Positions 35,140-44,454 are shown, counted from the stretch's first letter. The stretch is DNA of 64,000 bases from Brucella intermedia LMG 3301 (GCF_000182645.1 NZ_ACQA01000002.1:1235001-1299000); one strand, 5' to 3'. The notes: generated from the sequence alone by a model not told the origin. Made by a program: numbers and translations.

Positions 35140-35263
35140 GGCGTTTCCGACGTTTCCTGTCGGCCAGCGGGCATTCTTCATCGAAACCCGGAGCGTCGTG
35201 CATCCACCGGATGCATGAAATCGCTTCATGGCGCGCACATGCGCCTTACAGGAACCCACTGTC

Positions 35264-35737
35264 ATGAAACAGAATGGACAGCCTCGCGCTGCAGACGATA
35301 CCGCCGTGACCCTCGAACCGGTCAGGCAGACGGACTACCAGCAGGTGATTGCCCTCAATCCCCATCCGCATCAGCAGGGCTTCGTGGCCAGCAATGAGGA
35401 ATCGCTTGAAGATGCCGGGGAGAATCCGGCCTGTGTTCCGCTCCTTGTCAGGGCTGGAGGCGAGCCGGTCGGCTTTGCCATGTATGCCCTTGATGAGGAC
35501 GATGGAAACTACTGGATTTATCGCCTCGTGATCGATGCGCGCCATCAGGGCAAGGGCTATGGGCGCGCAGCCCTCAGGCAATTGCTGGGCCTGCTGTCGG
35601 AACTGCCGGATTGCCCTTTCGTCATCCTCGGCCTTCAGCCGGGAAACGATGGTGCCCGGAGGCTCTATGAGCAGACAGGCTTCCGGATGACGGGAGAGGT
35701 CATCGGCGGCGAACTCATCATGAAATATGAGTTCTGA
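35264..35737 (+). CDS. GNAT family N-acetyltransferase (SpeG/PaiA-like)
   Basis: A 157-residue GNAT enzyme that moves an acetyl group from acetyl-CoA to an amine. The acetyl-CoA site RHQGKGYGRAALRQLL is at about 92-107, preceded by a strand ending in RLVIDA, and NDGARRLYEQTGF follows. The overall pattern resembles spermidine/polyamine acetyltransferases, but the substrate cannot be fixed. It stands alone between two flagellar operons and points the opposite way; the ATG at 35264 is preferred over an upstream in-frame ATG at 35228. Confidence 0.82.
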   Translation: MKQNGQPRAADDTAVTLEPVRQTDYQQVIALNPHPHQQGFVASNEESLEDAGENPACVPLLVRAGGEPVGFAMYALDEDDGNYWIYRLVIDARHQGKGYGRAALRQLLGLLSELPDCPFVILGLQPGNDGARRLYEQTGFRMTGEVIGGELIMKYEF

Positions 35738-35738
35738 C

Positions 35739-35887
35739 CAGAGCGGTTCCTGTTCTGACAGAAAGCCGGAACCGCTCTAACTATTTGTTTTGTCGCATTA
35801 TCCAGCGCATCGAAGCGGGATAGAAATCAGTCCAGTGAACTGATTTCCCCGCCTAGACGTTTCACACTTTTGCTGGAAATGCTTTAG
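35739..35887. repeat. Dispersed palindrome family A, long copy 3
   Basis: Stem AGAGCGGTTCC (35740-35750) / GGAACCGCTCT (35768-35778), then GCATTATCCAGCGCA and the tail CACTTTTGCTGGAAATGCTT. Compared with the inverted copy at 58.9 kb it carries about 50 extra bases that include the dyad AAATCAGT/ACTGATTT (35824-35846). It fills the gap after the acetyltransferase gene. Confidence 0.75.
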
Positions 35888-35925
35888 CTGCCCCGCCCTC
35901 TGGGGGCGGGGACCTGAAAAATGGC

Positions 35926-36528
35926 TTACGGCGCCTTCTGGATCACATCGCCCGATGACGTCGTAAGCTGCCATGTTCCTGCACCGCGACCGATGGAAAC
36001 GAGGCGGCTGCCATCAGGCAGCAGCGAGCCTTTTTCAACGAACCAGTAGCCGGACGTATCCTCGATCATCGCCATGCCGCCGACAACCTCGCGCAATGCG
36101 AAAACCGGCTTGGGCATGGCCTGCCCGTCGCCGCCATTGCCGTCGCCGCCGCCAGCCCCCGTTCCCGGAAGACCCTTGCCGTTCGACATGACGGAACCCG
36201 TCATCGTATCGTCCACATCCGCATTCGGCGCGACCTGTTCGGAAGGGCGGAAGGACGGGAAGCGGCGCACCGTCTTCTGTTCGGAACGGTCGAGCGGATC
36301 GATGATCTTGCGCTCGGCCTTTTCCGGCGCGCCCAGATCGGCCCGCTGCAAATAGGTGATGAAGGGCAGCATCGCACTTCCGGCAGCAAGCGTGATTGCC
36401 GCGATCTTCAGATAGCGGTCCACCTTGCTCTGCGGCTTCTTCATGCCCTCGAGCCGTGCGGCGGCTTCCACCTCCGCCGTAAGCTGGGCAAGGTTCTTGT
36501 CTTCTTTCGACTTTTGAAAGCCCGTCAT
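35926..36528 (-). CDS. Uncharacterised membrane-anchored protein after fliI
   Basis: A 200-residue protein with a cytosolic N-terminus, one membrane segment (about 44-60, IAAITLAAGSAMLPFITYL), a Gly-rich linker (about 122-135) and a C-terminal small beta domain (ALREVVGGMAMIEDTSGYWF). The beta-domain pattern 'W/YWF then GSLLPDGSRL' resembles the C-terminal periplasmic domain of pilus or secretion accessory proteins. The start codon overlaps the fliI stop, so it is co-translated with the export ATPase. Function unknown. Confidence 0.65.
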   Translation of the reverse strand: MTGFQKSKEDKNLAQLTAEVEAAARLEGMKKPQSKVDRYLKIAAITLAAGSAMLPFITYLQRADLGAPEKAERKIIDPLDRSEQKTVRRFPSFRPSEQVAPNADVDDTMTGSVMSNGKGLPGTGAGGGDGNGGDGQAMPKPVFALREVVGGMAMIEDTSGYWFVEKGSLLPDGSRLVSIGRGAGTWQLTTSSGDVIQKAP

Positions 36529-37887
36529 CATGCGTGTTGCGCCTGTCTGTCGCCGCGCAGTGCCGCGGCAAGGTCGTTATAGGGATCGTCCGATAGGCCG
36601 GTTTCCGGCGATTGCTGCAAGGCGTCATATATGCGCGGCACGAGATCGACCGCCTGGTCCAGAAGGCCGTCATGGCCTTTCTGATAGGCGCCGATGGCCC
36701 TCAGATCGCGCGTTTCCTCGAAACGGGCAACCATGCCGCGCAGCTGGCTGACGAGCTTGCGCTGCTCCGGCGTCCAGTTGTGCTTTGCAAGGCGCGAAAC
36801 CGAGCCCGGAATATCGACCGCCGGAAAGCGCCCCTGCGCCGCAATTGCGCGGTCGAGCACGATGTGGCCATCCAGCGTGCCGCGAATGGTGTCGGAAACC
36901 GGATCGTTATGATCATCGCCATCGACCAGCACGGAATAAATCCCTGTGATGCTGCCGCCGGCTTCTGTAATGCCCGGTCCCGCCCGCTCCAGAAGGCGCG
37001 GAAGCTGGCTGAAGACGCTCGGCGGATAGCCGCGCGAAACCGGCGGCTCTTCCGCCGCTATCGCCACCTCGCGCGCGGCATGGGCAAAGCGCGTGACGGA
37101 ATCGACGATCAGCAGCACATTATGGCCAAGGTCCCGGAAATATTCGGCAATCGCCGTCGCGGTGTTGGGCGCGAGGCGGCGCATCATCGGGCTTTCGTCG
37201 CCCGTCGCGACGATGGTGATGGTCTTGTCGAGATGGCCAGCCATGGTTTCTTCCAGCATCTCGCGCACTTCGCGTCCGCGTTCGCCCGTCAAGGCCAGCA
37301 CCACCGTGTCGAAATCCGCCGCACGCGTCATCATGGCAAGCAGGGTCGACTTGCCGACACCCGAACCCGCAAAGATGCCGATACGCTGGCCGAAGCAGAG
37401 CGGCGTGAAAATATCGATGACATTGACGCCAGTGCGCAAACCCCGATCCACCCGCGCACGGCGCAAGGCGGCGGGTGCAAGGCTCTCGGACGCCATGGGC
37501 CGGGTCCCGGGCTGCAATGCGCCCTTGCCGTCAATCGCCCTGTCCCAGCGCATTGATGACCCGGCCGCGCCATTCCGGCGCGGGGCGGATCTGCAGCGGG
37601 CCTTCCTCGAAAACCGCAGCGCCGAGCGAGGGAATGATGCGGTCGTCAAAGGGTTTCACCAGCACCTGTGCGTCCGCTACCCGGATGATCTCGGCAAGGC
37701 ATTGGCTGCCCTGCGCGTGGATCGCCACCGCATCGCCCAGCCGCGCATCCCGCGAAAGCCCGCGCACCGCAATCGCCGAACGCGACACGTCGCTCACCGT
37801 TCCGCCGATACCGGTGAGCGACTTCGGCGCTACCGATTGCCGGCGGGCAAAGGCGGCCACGCGGGAGAGCGGCAGATCAGGCGTCAT
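36528..37887 (-). pseudogene. fliI: Flagellar export ATPase fliI, broken by one +1 frameshift
   Basis: The N-terminal beta-barrel part (from 37887, MTPDLPLSRVAAFARRQSV) ends in RGRVINALGQ, and the catalytic part (AIDGKGALQPGTRPM; Walker A GSGVGKSTLL; GERGREVREMLE; SRGYPPSVFSQLPRLLERAG) continues in another frame. The junction is the CCC at 37538-37540 (coding GGG); two G would give an uninterrupted 452-residue FliI. As given, translation would end at about residue 119. It overlaps flgF by 4 bp. Sequencing error in a G run is a clear alternative. Confidence 0.88.
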
Positions 37888-38615
37888 CCGTTTCTGGAGC
37901 CCAGGATCTTGATGGCTTCGGAGACGGTCGTCTCCTGCTGCGCCAGCAGGTTGTTGACCTGCTCGAAGGCGCGGCTGACGCTGATGAGGCGCGTCATCTC
38001 CGTCATGGCATCGACATTCGATCCCTCGATCATGCCCTGCACGACGCCCACGCTGTTGTCATCGGCCACTGGCTGGGCGGGCTTGTTGGGGATTACGCCG
38101 GATGTACCGGCATAGGTCAGCTCCGCATCGGCGGGGATGGTGAAAAGACCGATCGCGCCGATCTGCGCGCCGTTCTGGTAGATCGCGCCATCGCTTGAAA
38201 TCTTCGGTGCGCCGCCTGCCGGGTTGAGCACGATCGGCGCGCCGCCGACATCCAGCACCGGATGACCGGTGACGGTGACGAGATCGCCCGTCGGCAGCAT
38301 GTTCATGCGCCCGTCACGCGTATAGATCTGGCCCTGCGGCGTGGAGACAGACATCCACACATCGCCCTTGACCGCAACATCCAGCGGATTGTCGGTCTTG
38401 ATCATCGGGCCCGCCTCGGTGCGGATGAAGCTCTTGCCCGCGGTCGCGAAGCTCACATCGTCGCTGGCCTTGTCCGAAACAATCGAGCTGAACTTGGTAC
38501 CCTCGCCCCGGAAGCCGACCGTGGAGACATTGGCCACATTATGGGCAATGGCATCCATCCGCCGTTCCAGCGTGATGAGCGAGGAAAGCCCGACATAGAT
38601 AGAATTGTTCTGCAT
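37884..38615 (-). CDS. flgF: Proximal rod protein FlgF
   Basis: A 243-residue rod protein, intact, with the N-terminal rod motif (LERRMDAIAHNVANVSTVGF) and C-terminal helix (MTEMTRLISVSRAFEQVNNL). It sits between a DUF1217 gene (3-bp gap) and fliI (4-bp overlap). Confidence 0.93.
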   Translation of the reverse strand: MQNNSIYVGLSSLITLERRMDAIAHNVANVSTVGFRGEGTKFSSIVSDKASDDVSFATAGKSFIRTEAGPMIKTDNPLDVAVKGDVWMSVSTPQGQIYTRDGRMNMLPTGDLVTVTGHPVLDVGGAPIVLNPAGGAPKISSDGAIYQNGAQIGAIGLFTIPADAELTYAGTSGVIPNKPAQPVADDNSVGVVQGMIEGSNVDAMTEMTRLISVSRAFEQVNNLLAQQETTVSEAIKILGSRNG

Positions 38616-38618
38616 CGC

Positions 38619-39407
38619 TTAGCGCCCGCCCGGCTTGAAGTTCTGCAAGGTGCTCAGAATATCCATCGAAATGCCGACGGAAGAAGTGCCGCCCAGAAGC
38701 AGGGACGCAATCGACGCCGGGCTGCTCGCGGTCGGGTTGTTCATCTCATACATAGCGGTAAAGCGCGAAATGAGCTTCGAGACGTAATCGGGGTCCGACA
38801 TTTTGGTGAAGTCGATCTTGTCCTCGATCATCTTCGCCTGCTTGTCGATATCGGCATTGGATATGGTGGATGGCCAGCCGAAGGTCGTCTGGATCATCGA
38901 CACCAGCGCCTTGTCGCCCAGAATTTCATAGGCATTGGTCAGCGTCGGGGCCTTGCGCTGGAAATAGAGCGCCAGCCGCACGCCTTCATTCTGGCTTCCG
39001 GCTTCCGTCTCCAGTGTTTGGCGGAGATATTTGTCGACCACGCCCTGCTGCGCCGCCGTGCTCTGGGTCGCCTCCGCGCCCTTGCCCTCGAAATCGAAGA
39101 CCGTCGCAAATTCCTTGTATCGCTTGTCGGTCAGCTTGTTGGCCATGGCATCATCGCTTTTGATGCCTTCGGTCAATATCTTGCGCACGAACGCCTTGGC
39201 GAAGGCCATGTCTTCCAGACCGAACGCCTTCAGCGCATAATTATAAAGGCGGCTGTCGGCCATGAAATCATCGACGGATTTCACCTTGCCGATATTCTCC
39301 TTGTAGTAGGCGGTTTCCCGCTCCACCATCGGTTCCTTCGAAACACGCTGCAACGACCGCGCCATATCCGACGCGATCAGGCGATAGCTCGTCATCGTAT
39401 CGACCAT
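38619..39407 (-). CDS. DUF1217 flagellar-locus protein
   Basis: A 262-residue protein of the DUF1217 family, found next to flagellar genes across Rhizobiales and sometimes described as rod-associated. It has no signal peptide and is mostly helical; the conserved core is VDDFMADSRLYNYALKAFGL, then EDMAFAKAFVRKILTEG. The ATG at 39407 is best spaced from AGGGGG (8 bp); an ATG at 39413 is nearer. It heads the operon DUF1217-flgF-fliI-orphan, divergent from motA. Confidence 0.82.
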   Translation of the reverse strand: MVDTMTSYRLIASDMARSLQRVSKEPMVERETAYYKENIGKVKSVDDFMADSRLYNYALKAFGLEDMAFAKAFVRKILTEGIKSDDAMANKLTDKRYKEFATVFDFEGKGAEATQSTAAQQGVVDKYLRQTLETEAGSQNEGVRLALYFQRKAPTLTNAYEILGDKALVSMIQTTFGWPSTISNADIDKQAKMIEDKIDFTKMSDPDYVSKLISRFTAMYEMNNPTASSPASIASLLLGGTSSVGISMDILSTLQNFKPGGR

Positions 39408-39452
39408 GCGCATGACCCCCTGACTCTATTTCGATCCTTATGCAGGACCAAG

Positions 39453-39461
39453 CTTGTCCGA
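39453..39461 (-). promoter_or_regulatory. Degenerate TCRCGCAAG-like motif upstream of the DUF1217-flgF operon
   Basis: Plus strand CTTGTCCGA, coding strand TCGGACAAG: 7 of 9 match to the motif, in the expected orientation, 46 bp upstream of the start. Weak by itself, but it lies in the same divergent promoter as the better motA site. Confidence 0.25.
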
Positions 39462-39493
39462 AGCTGATTTTATCTGCGCGCTGCAGACAAGGT

Positions 39494-39502
39494 TCGCGCA
39501 AG
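39494..39502 (+). promoter_or_regulatory. TCRCGCAAG motif upstream of motA
   Basis: TCGCGCAAG on the plus strand, 52-60 bp before the motA TTG start. It is the only site on this strand, and the only rightward flagellar operon, so orientation to the gene is kept. Confidence 0.45.
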
Positions 39503-39553
39503 GCGCAGCACTTAGGTTCCCGGCAAACAGAATGTAGGCGGGAGTCTCGAGCT

Positions 39554-40426
39554 TTGGGCATTATTGTCGGTCTTGTCATCACACTGGGCTGTATGCTGGG
39601 CGGCTTTATCGCCATGGGCGGACATGTGAGCGTGCTTATCCAGCCCTGGGAGTTCGTCATCATTCTGGGTGCCGCACTCGGCACCTTCTTCATCGCCAAC
39701 CCCTTTTCGCTCGTGAAGGACACGGGCCGCGCCTGCATGGAGGCATTCAGCAATGCCGTCCCAAAGCAGCGCGATTATCTGGACGTTCTGGGCGTGCTCT
39801 ACAGCCTGATGCGCGAACTGCGCGCCAAGTCGCGCAATGAAGTTGAAGTGCATATCGACAATCCGAAGGAATCGCCGATCTTTCAGGCCTATCCAAGCGT
39901 ATTGAAGAAAGAGGACCTCACCAATTTCATCTGCGACTATTGCCGCCTCATCATCGTCGGCAATGTGCGCTCGCATGAGATCGAGGCGCTGATGGACGAG
40001 GAAATCCACACCATCGCCCGCGACAAGCTCAAGCCCTACCATGCCATGGTCAGCATTTCCGAAGCGCTTCCGGCGCTCGGCATCGTTGCCGCCGTCCTCG
40101 GCGTGATCAAGGCCATGGGCGCGCTGGATCAGTCGCCGGAAGTGCTGGGCCACCTGATCGGCGCGGCCCTCGTCGGCACCTTTGCCGGTATCTTCTTCTC
40201 CTATGGCGTGGTCGGCCCGATCGCAGCCAAGATCAAATCGACCCGCGAAAAGAACAATCGCCTCTATATCGTCGTGAAGCAGACGCTCCTCGCCTATATG
40301 AACGGCTCCCTGCCGCAGATCGCCGTGGAATATGGCCGCAAGACCATCTCCGCCTATGATCGCCCGACCATCGATGTGGTCGAGCAGGAAACCATGGCGA
40401 GCGCGGCGACACAGCAGGCCGCATAA
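39554..40426 (+). CDS. motA: Flagellar stator protein MotA
   Basis: A 290-residue stator subunit with four membrane helices. It starts at TTG ([21 protein letters not shown]) with GGGAG 9 bp upstream; the frame open to 39440 is not MotA-like. The conserved loop helix [20 protein letters not shown] and the fourth helix are present, and the cytoplasmic loop with charged residues ([12 protein letters not shown]) contacts FliG. With MotB it forms the proton channel. First gene of motA-fliM-DUF6468-fliN-fliG-flhB. Confidence 0.94.
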   Translation: MGIIVGLVITLGCMLGGFIAMGGHVSVLIQPWEFVIILGAALGTFFIANPFSLVKDTGRACMEAFSNAVPKQRDYLDVLGVLYSLMRELRAKSRNEVEVHIDNPKESPIFQAYPSVLKKEDLTNFICDYCRLIIVGNVRSHEIEALMDEEIHTIARDKLKPYHAMVSISEALPALGIVAAVLGVIKAMGALDQSPEVLGHLIGAALVGTFAGIFFSYGVVGPIAAKIKSTREKNNRLYIVVKQTLLAYMNGSLPQIAVEYGRKTISAYDRPTIDVVEQETMASAATQQAA

Positions 40427-40427
40427 G

Positions 40428-41393
40428 ATGACCACCGCCGAAACCGCCACATTGGGACAAAACCGCAAAACCGATGTTCTGGCCGAGAATGTGCTGCGCG
40501 CAGCCGGTCTTTCGGGCGACGACCTGAAATCGCTTGCCCATGTGTTCAAGGATGCCTCGACGCATTTCTGCGACCGGCTGAAACATGGCTGCGCCGCCGC
40601 GTTCGACATTGATGCGGGTCAGGTGGAAAGCACCGACGAAGCCGCCTTTGCCGACATTCTCGACAAGGCTGCGATCATCGCGCCGCTGAAGGCCGAGCGC
40701 TGGGGCTGCACGCTTTATCTGACCGCCGATGCAACCCTCGTCTTCTCCGTGATCGAGGCGATGTTCGGTGCGCAAGGCAATATCGGGGGCAATGTCGGTT
40801 CCGTCGATGAGGACCGTCCCTTCGGCATGCTGGAGCAGAAGATTTCCGCACTTCTGGCCGGTCATCTTGCCAAATCGCTCGATCAGGTGTTCGCCGGAAA
40901 CGGCCAGACGCTTTTTGCTGCCGGTGAATGCATCGATACCGCCGAATTCGATCGGGAGAATTTCGAGCGCTCGCGCCTTTTCGCCTGCCGCATCGATGTT
41001 ACCGCCGCAGGCAAGACCGGTCGGGTGCACCTGCTGCTGCCGCGCAGCACGCACAAGCCGATGCAGGATGCCGTGGCCGCCTTTTTACGCCGCCCGATGA
41101 ATCAGGCCGATCCGAGCTGGGCGAAGAAGATGCGGCACGAGGTCAGTCGCGCGCGCATCGAGCTTGAGGCATTCATCCAGCAGGGATCGATGACGCTGGA
41201 CGCATTGTCGATGCTGGAAATCGGCCAGGTTCTGAAACTGCCCGCCGACGCCATGGAGCAGGTGCGCCTGCGCGCCGGCGATCAGCAGCTTTTCAAGTGC
41301 ACGCTCGGCAAATCGGGCATTCATTTCACAGTCAAGGTCGGCGACCCGGTCAATCAGGAAGAGGATTTCATCGATGAGCTTGTTGCTGGCTAA
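40428..41393 (+). CDS. fliM: Flagellar motor switch protein FliM
   Basis: A 321-residue C-ring protein. The middle CheC-like domain and the C-terminal SpoA domain (MLEIGQVLKLPADAMEQVRL) are visible. The N-terminus (MTTAETATLGQNRKTDVLAE) lacks the usual CheY-P binding motif of the LSQxEIDxLL type. No chemotaxis gene is present in the window. The ATG at 40428 follows the motA stop by 1 bp. Confidence 0.88.
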   Translation: MTTAETATLGQNRKTDVLAENVLRAAGLSGDDLKSLAHVFKDASTHFCDRLKHGCAAAFDIDAGQVESTDEAAFADILDKAAIIAPLKAERWGCTLYLTADATLVFSVIEAMFGAQGNIGGNVGSVDEDRPFGMLEQKISALLAGHLAKSLDQVFAGNGQTLFAAGECIDTAEFDRENFERSRLFACRIDVTAAGKTGRVHLLLPRSTHKPMQDAVAAFLRRPMNQADPSWAKKMRHEVSRARIELEAFIQQGSMTLDALSMLEIGQVLKLPADAMEQVRLRAGDQQLFKCTLGKSGIHFTVKVGDPVNQEEDFIDELVAG

Positions 41394-41844
41394 CGTGCTT
41401 TCCACATTGATGGCTCTCGCCTCGCTTGCGGCCCTGATCGTGGTTGGCCGCAAGGCTAATGAGACGATCAAGCTCGGCAAGCTGCTGGCGCTGCGCGTCG
41501 CAGCCGCCTCCAACGGGCTGGAGCGCGCCGTCAAGGCCATCCAGAGCGAGCGCACCGATCTTGGCACTGCCCTGGCTGACGAAAACACCAGGCTTGAAGC
41601 CCGCCTTGCCGAAACGCAGCGCGTGCGCCGCGAAATGGAAGAGGCGATCGAGGAGTTGAACCGGCTGCGCAAGGCGCTGACCCGCGACATCCGCCATGCG
41701 CGCAATGTCGCCGACAGCGCACGGCGCACCGACGACCGGACCGCCGCCGCCGAACAATCGCTCCCGAAGGAAAAGAACGCACTGCCGGTCTTCGTGCGCC
41801 GCACGGTCAGGAAGGCAACGGTCGAACTCGCAGGCCAGGCATGA
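41374..41844 (+). CDS. DUF6468-type membrane coiled-coil protein between fliM and fliN
   Basis: A 156-residue protein with one N-terminal membrane helix (about 3-25) and a long cytoplasmic coiled coil (about 55-110). This gene regularly sits between fliM and fliN in Rhizobiales. It overlaps fliM by 20 bp and fliN by 4 bp, so it is made together with the C-ring proteins. A role in C-ring or stator attachment is inferred from position only. Confidence 0.72.
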   Translation: MSLLLANVLSTLMALASLAALIVVGRKANETIKLGKLLALRVAAASNGLERAVKAIQSERTDLGTALADENTRLEARLAETQRVRREMEEAIEELNRLRKALTRDIRHARNVADSARRTDDRTAAAEQSLPKEKNALPVFVRRTVRKATVELAGQA

Positions 41845-42188
41845 GCAAGGAAACCGAGGACAAGAACATGCAGCAGGAACTGGACGAAGCCATTGAGGAA
41901 CTGCGCGAGGAAAAGCCGCGCAGCGCGCAGAAGGGGCCATCCAAGCCGAATCTCGAACTCATCATGGGCATTCCCGTCGATGTGCAGGTTGTCCTTGGCG
42001 GCACGACCATGCCGGTTGCCAATCTGATGAAGCTCGGTCGCGGTGCGGTCATCACGCTCGACAAGCAGATCGGCGATCCGGTCGATATCGTGGTCAATGG
42101 CCGCGTCATCGCCCGTGGCGAAGTGATCGTCCTTGAAGACGATTCCTCGCGTTTCGGTGTCAGCCTCACCGAAATCATCGGCAAGTAA
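41841..42188 (+). CDS. fliN: Flagellar motor switch protein FliN
   Basis: A 115-residue protein with a charged N-terminal stretch and a C-terminal SpoA domain ([25 protein letters not shown]-like turn [14 protein letters not shown]). It forms the base of the C-ring and docks the FliH-FliI complex. Confidence 0.95.
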   Translation: MSKETEDKNMQQELDEAIEELREEKPRSAQKGPSKPNLELIMGIPVDVQVVLGGTTMPVANLMKLGRGAVITLDKQIGDPVDIVVNGRVIARGEVIVLEDDSSRFGVSLTEIIGK

Positions 42189-42199
42189 CGGACGTGACC

Positions 42200-43255
42200 A
42201 TGGCCGACAATGAACAGCAAGCCCTCGCGGAAGACCTTGAAGGGACCGCCAGCGGCCTCGTCGATACGCTGACCGGCCCGCAAAAGGCGGCGGCGATCCT
42301 CGTTGCCATCGGTCGCCCTGCGGCCGCGCGTCTTCTCAAGCATTTCAATGCCGAGGACCTGCGCAAGCTTGCCGGTCATGCCCGCACGCTGGAGCCGATT
42401 TCACCGCTCGATTTCGAACATCTGGTCAAGCAGTTCGAGGATTCCTTTGCCGAAGGCGCGCCGGTTTCGGAAGCTGCCCAGCGGTTCGAGGGCCTGCTGC
42501 GCGAAACGCTGCCGCAGGAAGAGGTCGATGCGGTTCTGGAAGAGCGCGTCCAGCCGCAACTCGTTCAGGAATCCGTCTGGGTGCAGCTCGGCCGCCTGCC
42601 GGTGGAAAGCCTGCAGGCCTATCTGACGGACCAGCATCCGCAGATCATCGCCTATATCGTGTCGAAGCTGCCGTCCGACCTCGCGGCCCGGCTGTTCGTG
42701 GTATTGCCGCCGCAGTTGCGCAACGCCGTCGTGCAGCGCTCGCTCCATATCGGCAATGTCGCACCGGCTGCGGCGGAACTTCTCGAAGACGTGCTGCGGC
42801 GCGATCTTCTGGGCCGCAGCGATTCCGGACCGGTAAAGGCGCATCACGGCCAGATCGCCAATATCTTCAACCAGCTCGACAGAAGCGAGATGGAAGAACT
42901 GATGGCGAGCCTTGAAGACCTCAACCGCGACGATCTCAACCGCATCAAGGCCAAGCTCTTCACCTTTGAAGACATCGAGCGCCTGTCGCAGCGCGCGCGC
43001 CTGCTGCTCTTCGATGAAGTGCAGACGGAACAGATCGCAACGGCGCTGCGCGGAGCGGACACAAGGCTTCAGGAACTCGTTCTCTCCTCGCTCTCGACCC
43101 GTGGCCGCCGCATGGTGGAAACCGAGCTTGGCGCCGAGCAGGGCAACATAACCGCGCAGAACATTGCCGATGCGCGCCGCACGATAGCCCGTATCGCCAT
43201 CGATCTTTCCGAACGCGGCATCATCACCCTCGACGCTGGCGAAGCTTCGTCCTGA
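42200..43255 (+). CDS. fliG: Flagellar motor switch protein FliG
   Basis: A 351-residue torque-generating C-ring protein with the N-terminal domain LTGPQKAAAILVAIGRPAAA, the middle-domain motif DQHPQIIAYIVSKL (EHPQ region) and a C-terminal domain with the charged helix (LLFDEVQTEQIATALRGAD). The ATG at 42200 is chosen; a GTG at 42194 is possible. Confidence 0.95.
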   Translation: MADNEQQALAEDLEGTASGLVDTLTGPQKAAAILVAIGRPAAARLLKHFNAEDLRKLAGHARTLEPISPLDFEHLVKQFEDSFAEGAPVSEAAQRFEGLLRETLPQEEVDAVLEERVQPQLVQESVWVQLGRLPVESLQAYLTDQHPQIIAYIVSKLPSDLAARLFVVLPPQLRNAVVQRSLHIGNVAPAAAELLEDVLRRDLLGRSDSGPVKAHHGQIANIFNQLDRSEMEELMASLEDLNRDDLNRIKAKLFTFEDIERLSQRARLLLFDEVQTEQIATALRGADTRLQELVLSSLSTRGRRMVETELGAEQGNITAQNIADARRTIARIAIDLSERGIITLDAGEASS

Positions 43256-43267
43256 TTGCGGTGACCC

Positions 43268-44338
43268 ATGGCAGATGATGCTGACAAGGAAAGCAAAACA
43301 GAAGAAGCCACCGAACAGAAGATCCGCGACGCCTTGGAAAAGGGCAACATGCCCTTTTCCCGCGAAACGCCGATCCTCGCTGGCATCGCTTCCTTTCTGA
43401 TCATCGCAGTCTTTGTCGCTGGACCTGCCACAACGAAGCTTGCCGTCTTCCTGCGGGAACTGATCGACCGTCCCGAAGACTGGCTCCTCAACAGCGCCGA
43501 GGATGCGAGCCGTCTGTTCGGCGTTCTGGCGCTCGCCGTCGGCGCGGCCCTCGTGCCGGTATTCATCATCATTCCGCTTGCCGGCATTGCGGCCTCCGCG
43601 TTCCAGAATGCGCCGCGTTTCGTTGGCGAGCGCATCCGCCCGCAGGCCTCGCGCATATCGCCTCTCAAGGGGTGGCAGCGTATTTTCGGGCGCAGCGGTC
43701 AGGTCGAGTTTCTCAAGTCGCTGGCCAAATTTCTGGCGGCGAGCGTCATCGTCTTCGTCGTCTTTTTCAGCGGCAACAGCCTTTTCACCGATGCGGTCGC
43801 CTCGGACCCCAGCGCCTTGCCCGAATTCCTGCGTGAGAACATGGTGCGCCTGCTGGTCGCCAATGTTCTGGCCATCACGGCAATTGCCGGTTTCGACCTT
43901 GCCTGGTCGCGCATTCACTGGCGGCAGGAACTGCGCATGACCCGGCAGGAGGTGAAGGACGAACTGAAGCAGTCGGAAGGCGACCCGCTGGTCAAGTCTC
44001 GCCTGCGATCGCTCGGTCGCGACCGTGCGCGCCGCCGCATGATCAACACCGTTCCGACGGCAACGCTCATCGTCGCAAATCCGACTCATTTTTCCGTAGC
44101 ACTGCGCTACAAGCCCGATCAGGATGCGGCCCCGGTCGTCGTGGCAAAGGGGCAGGATCTGATCGCTCTCAAGATAAGAGAGATCGCCGCGCAGCATTCC
44201 ATCCCGATATTCGAGGACGTTCCGCTGGCGCGCGCGCTCTATAAACAGGTCAATGTCGACCAGATGATCGCACCGGAATTCTACAAGGCCGTGGCCGAGC
44301 TGATCCGGGTCATCAATACGCGGCATGCATTACATTAG
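43268..44338 (+). CDS. flhB: Flagellar export specificity switch FlhB
   Basis: A 356-residue protein with four membrane helices and a cytoplasmic domain with the autocleavage motif NPTH at 271-274. Cleavage there lets the apparatus switch from rod/hook to filament export under the control of FliK. Intact. A family B palindrome follows the stop codon immediately. Confidence 0.96.
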   Translation: MADDADKESKTEEATEQKIRDALEKGNMPFSRETPILAGIASFLIIAVFVAGPATTKLAVFLRELIDRPEDWLLNSAEDASRLFGVLALAVGAALVPVFIIIPLAGIAASAFQNAPRFVGERIRPQASRISPLKGWQRIFGRSGQVEFLKSLAKFLAASVIVFVVFFSGNSLFTDAVASDPSALPEFLRENMVRLLVANVLAITAIAGFDLAWSRIHWRQELRMTRQEVKDELKQSEGDPLVKSRLRSLGRDRARRRMINTVPTATLIVANPTHFSVALRYKPDQDAAPVVVAKGQDLIALKIREIAAQHSIPIFEDVPLARALYKQVNVDQMIAPEFYKAVAELIRVINTRHALH

Positions 44339-44339
44339 A

Positions 44340-44376
44340 GCATGTCTCAAAGGTGGGAACTGGGAGTGAGACATGC
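44340..44376. repeat. Dispersed palindrome family B, copy 3
   Basis: Perfect 9-bp arms GCATGTCTC (44340-44348) and GAGACATGC (44368-44376), one base after the flhB stop. It may end the motA-flhB transcript. Confidence 0.65.
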
Positions 44377-44454
44377 ATAAGAACAATTGGATAATCATGA
44401 TATTTATATGTTCCGGAACAGTGACGGCCTGTTCCCCAGATTGGCGGTGAAACC

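Noticed and set aside
42401..44326. A 641-codon open frame on the minus strand across fliG and flhB
   Set aside because: It is antisense to two clear genes and has no domain or sensible composition.
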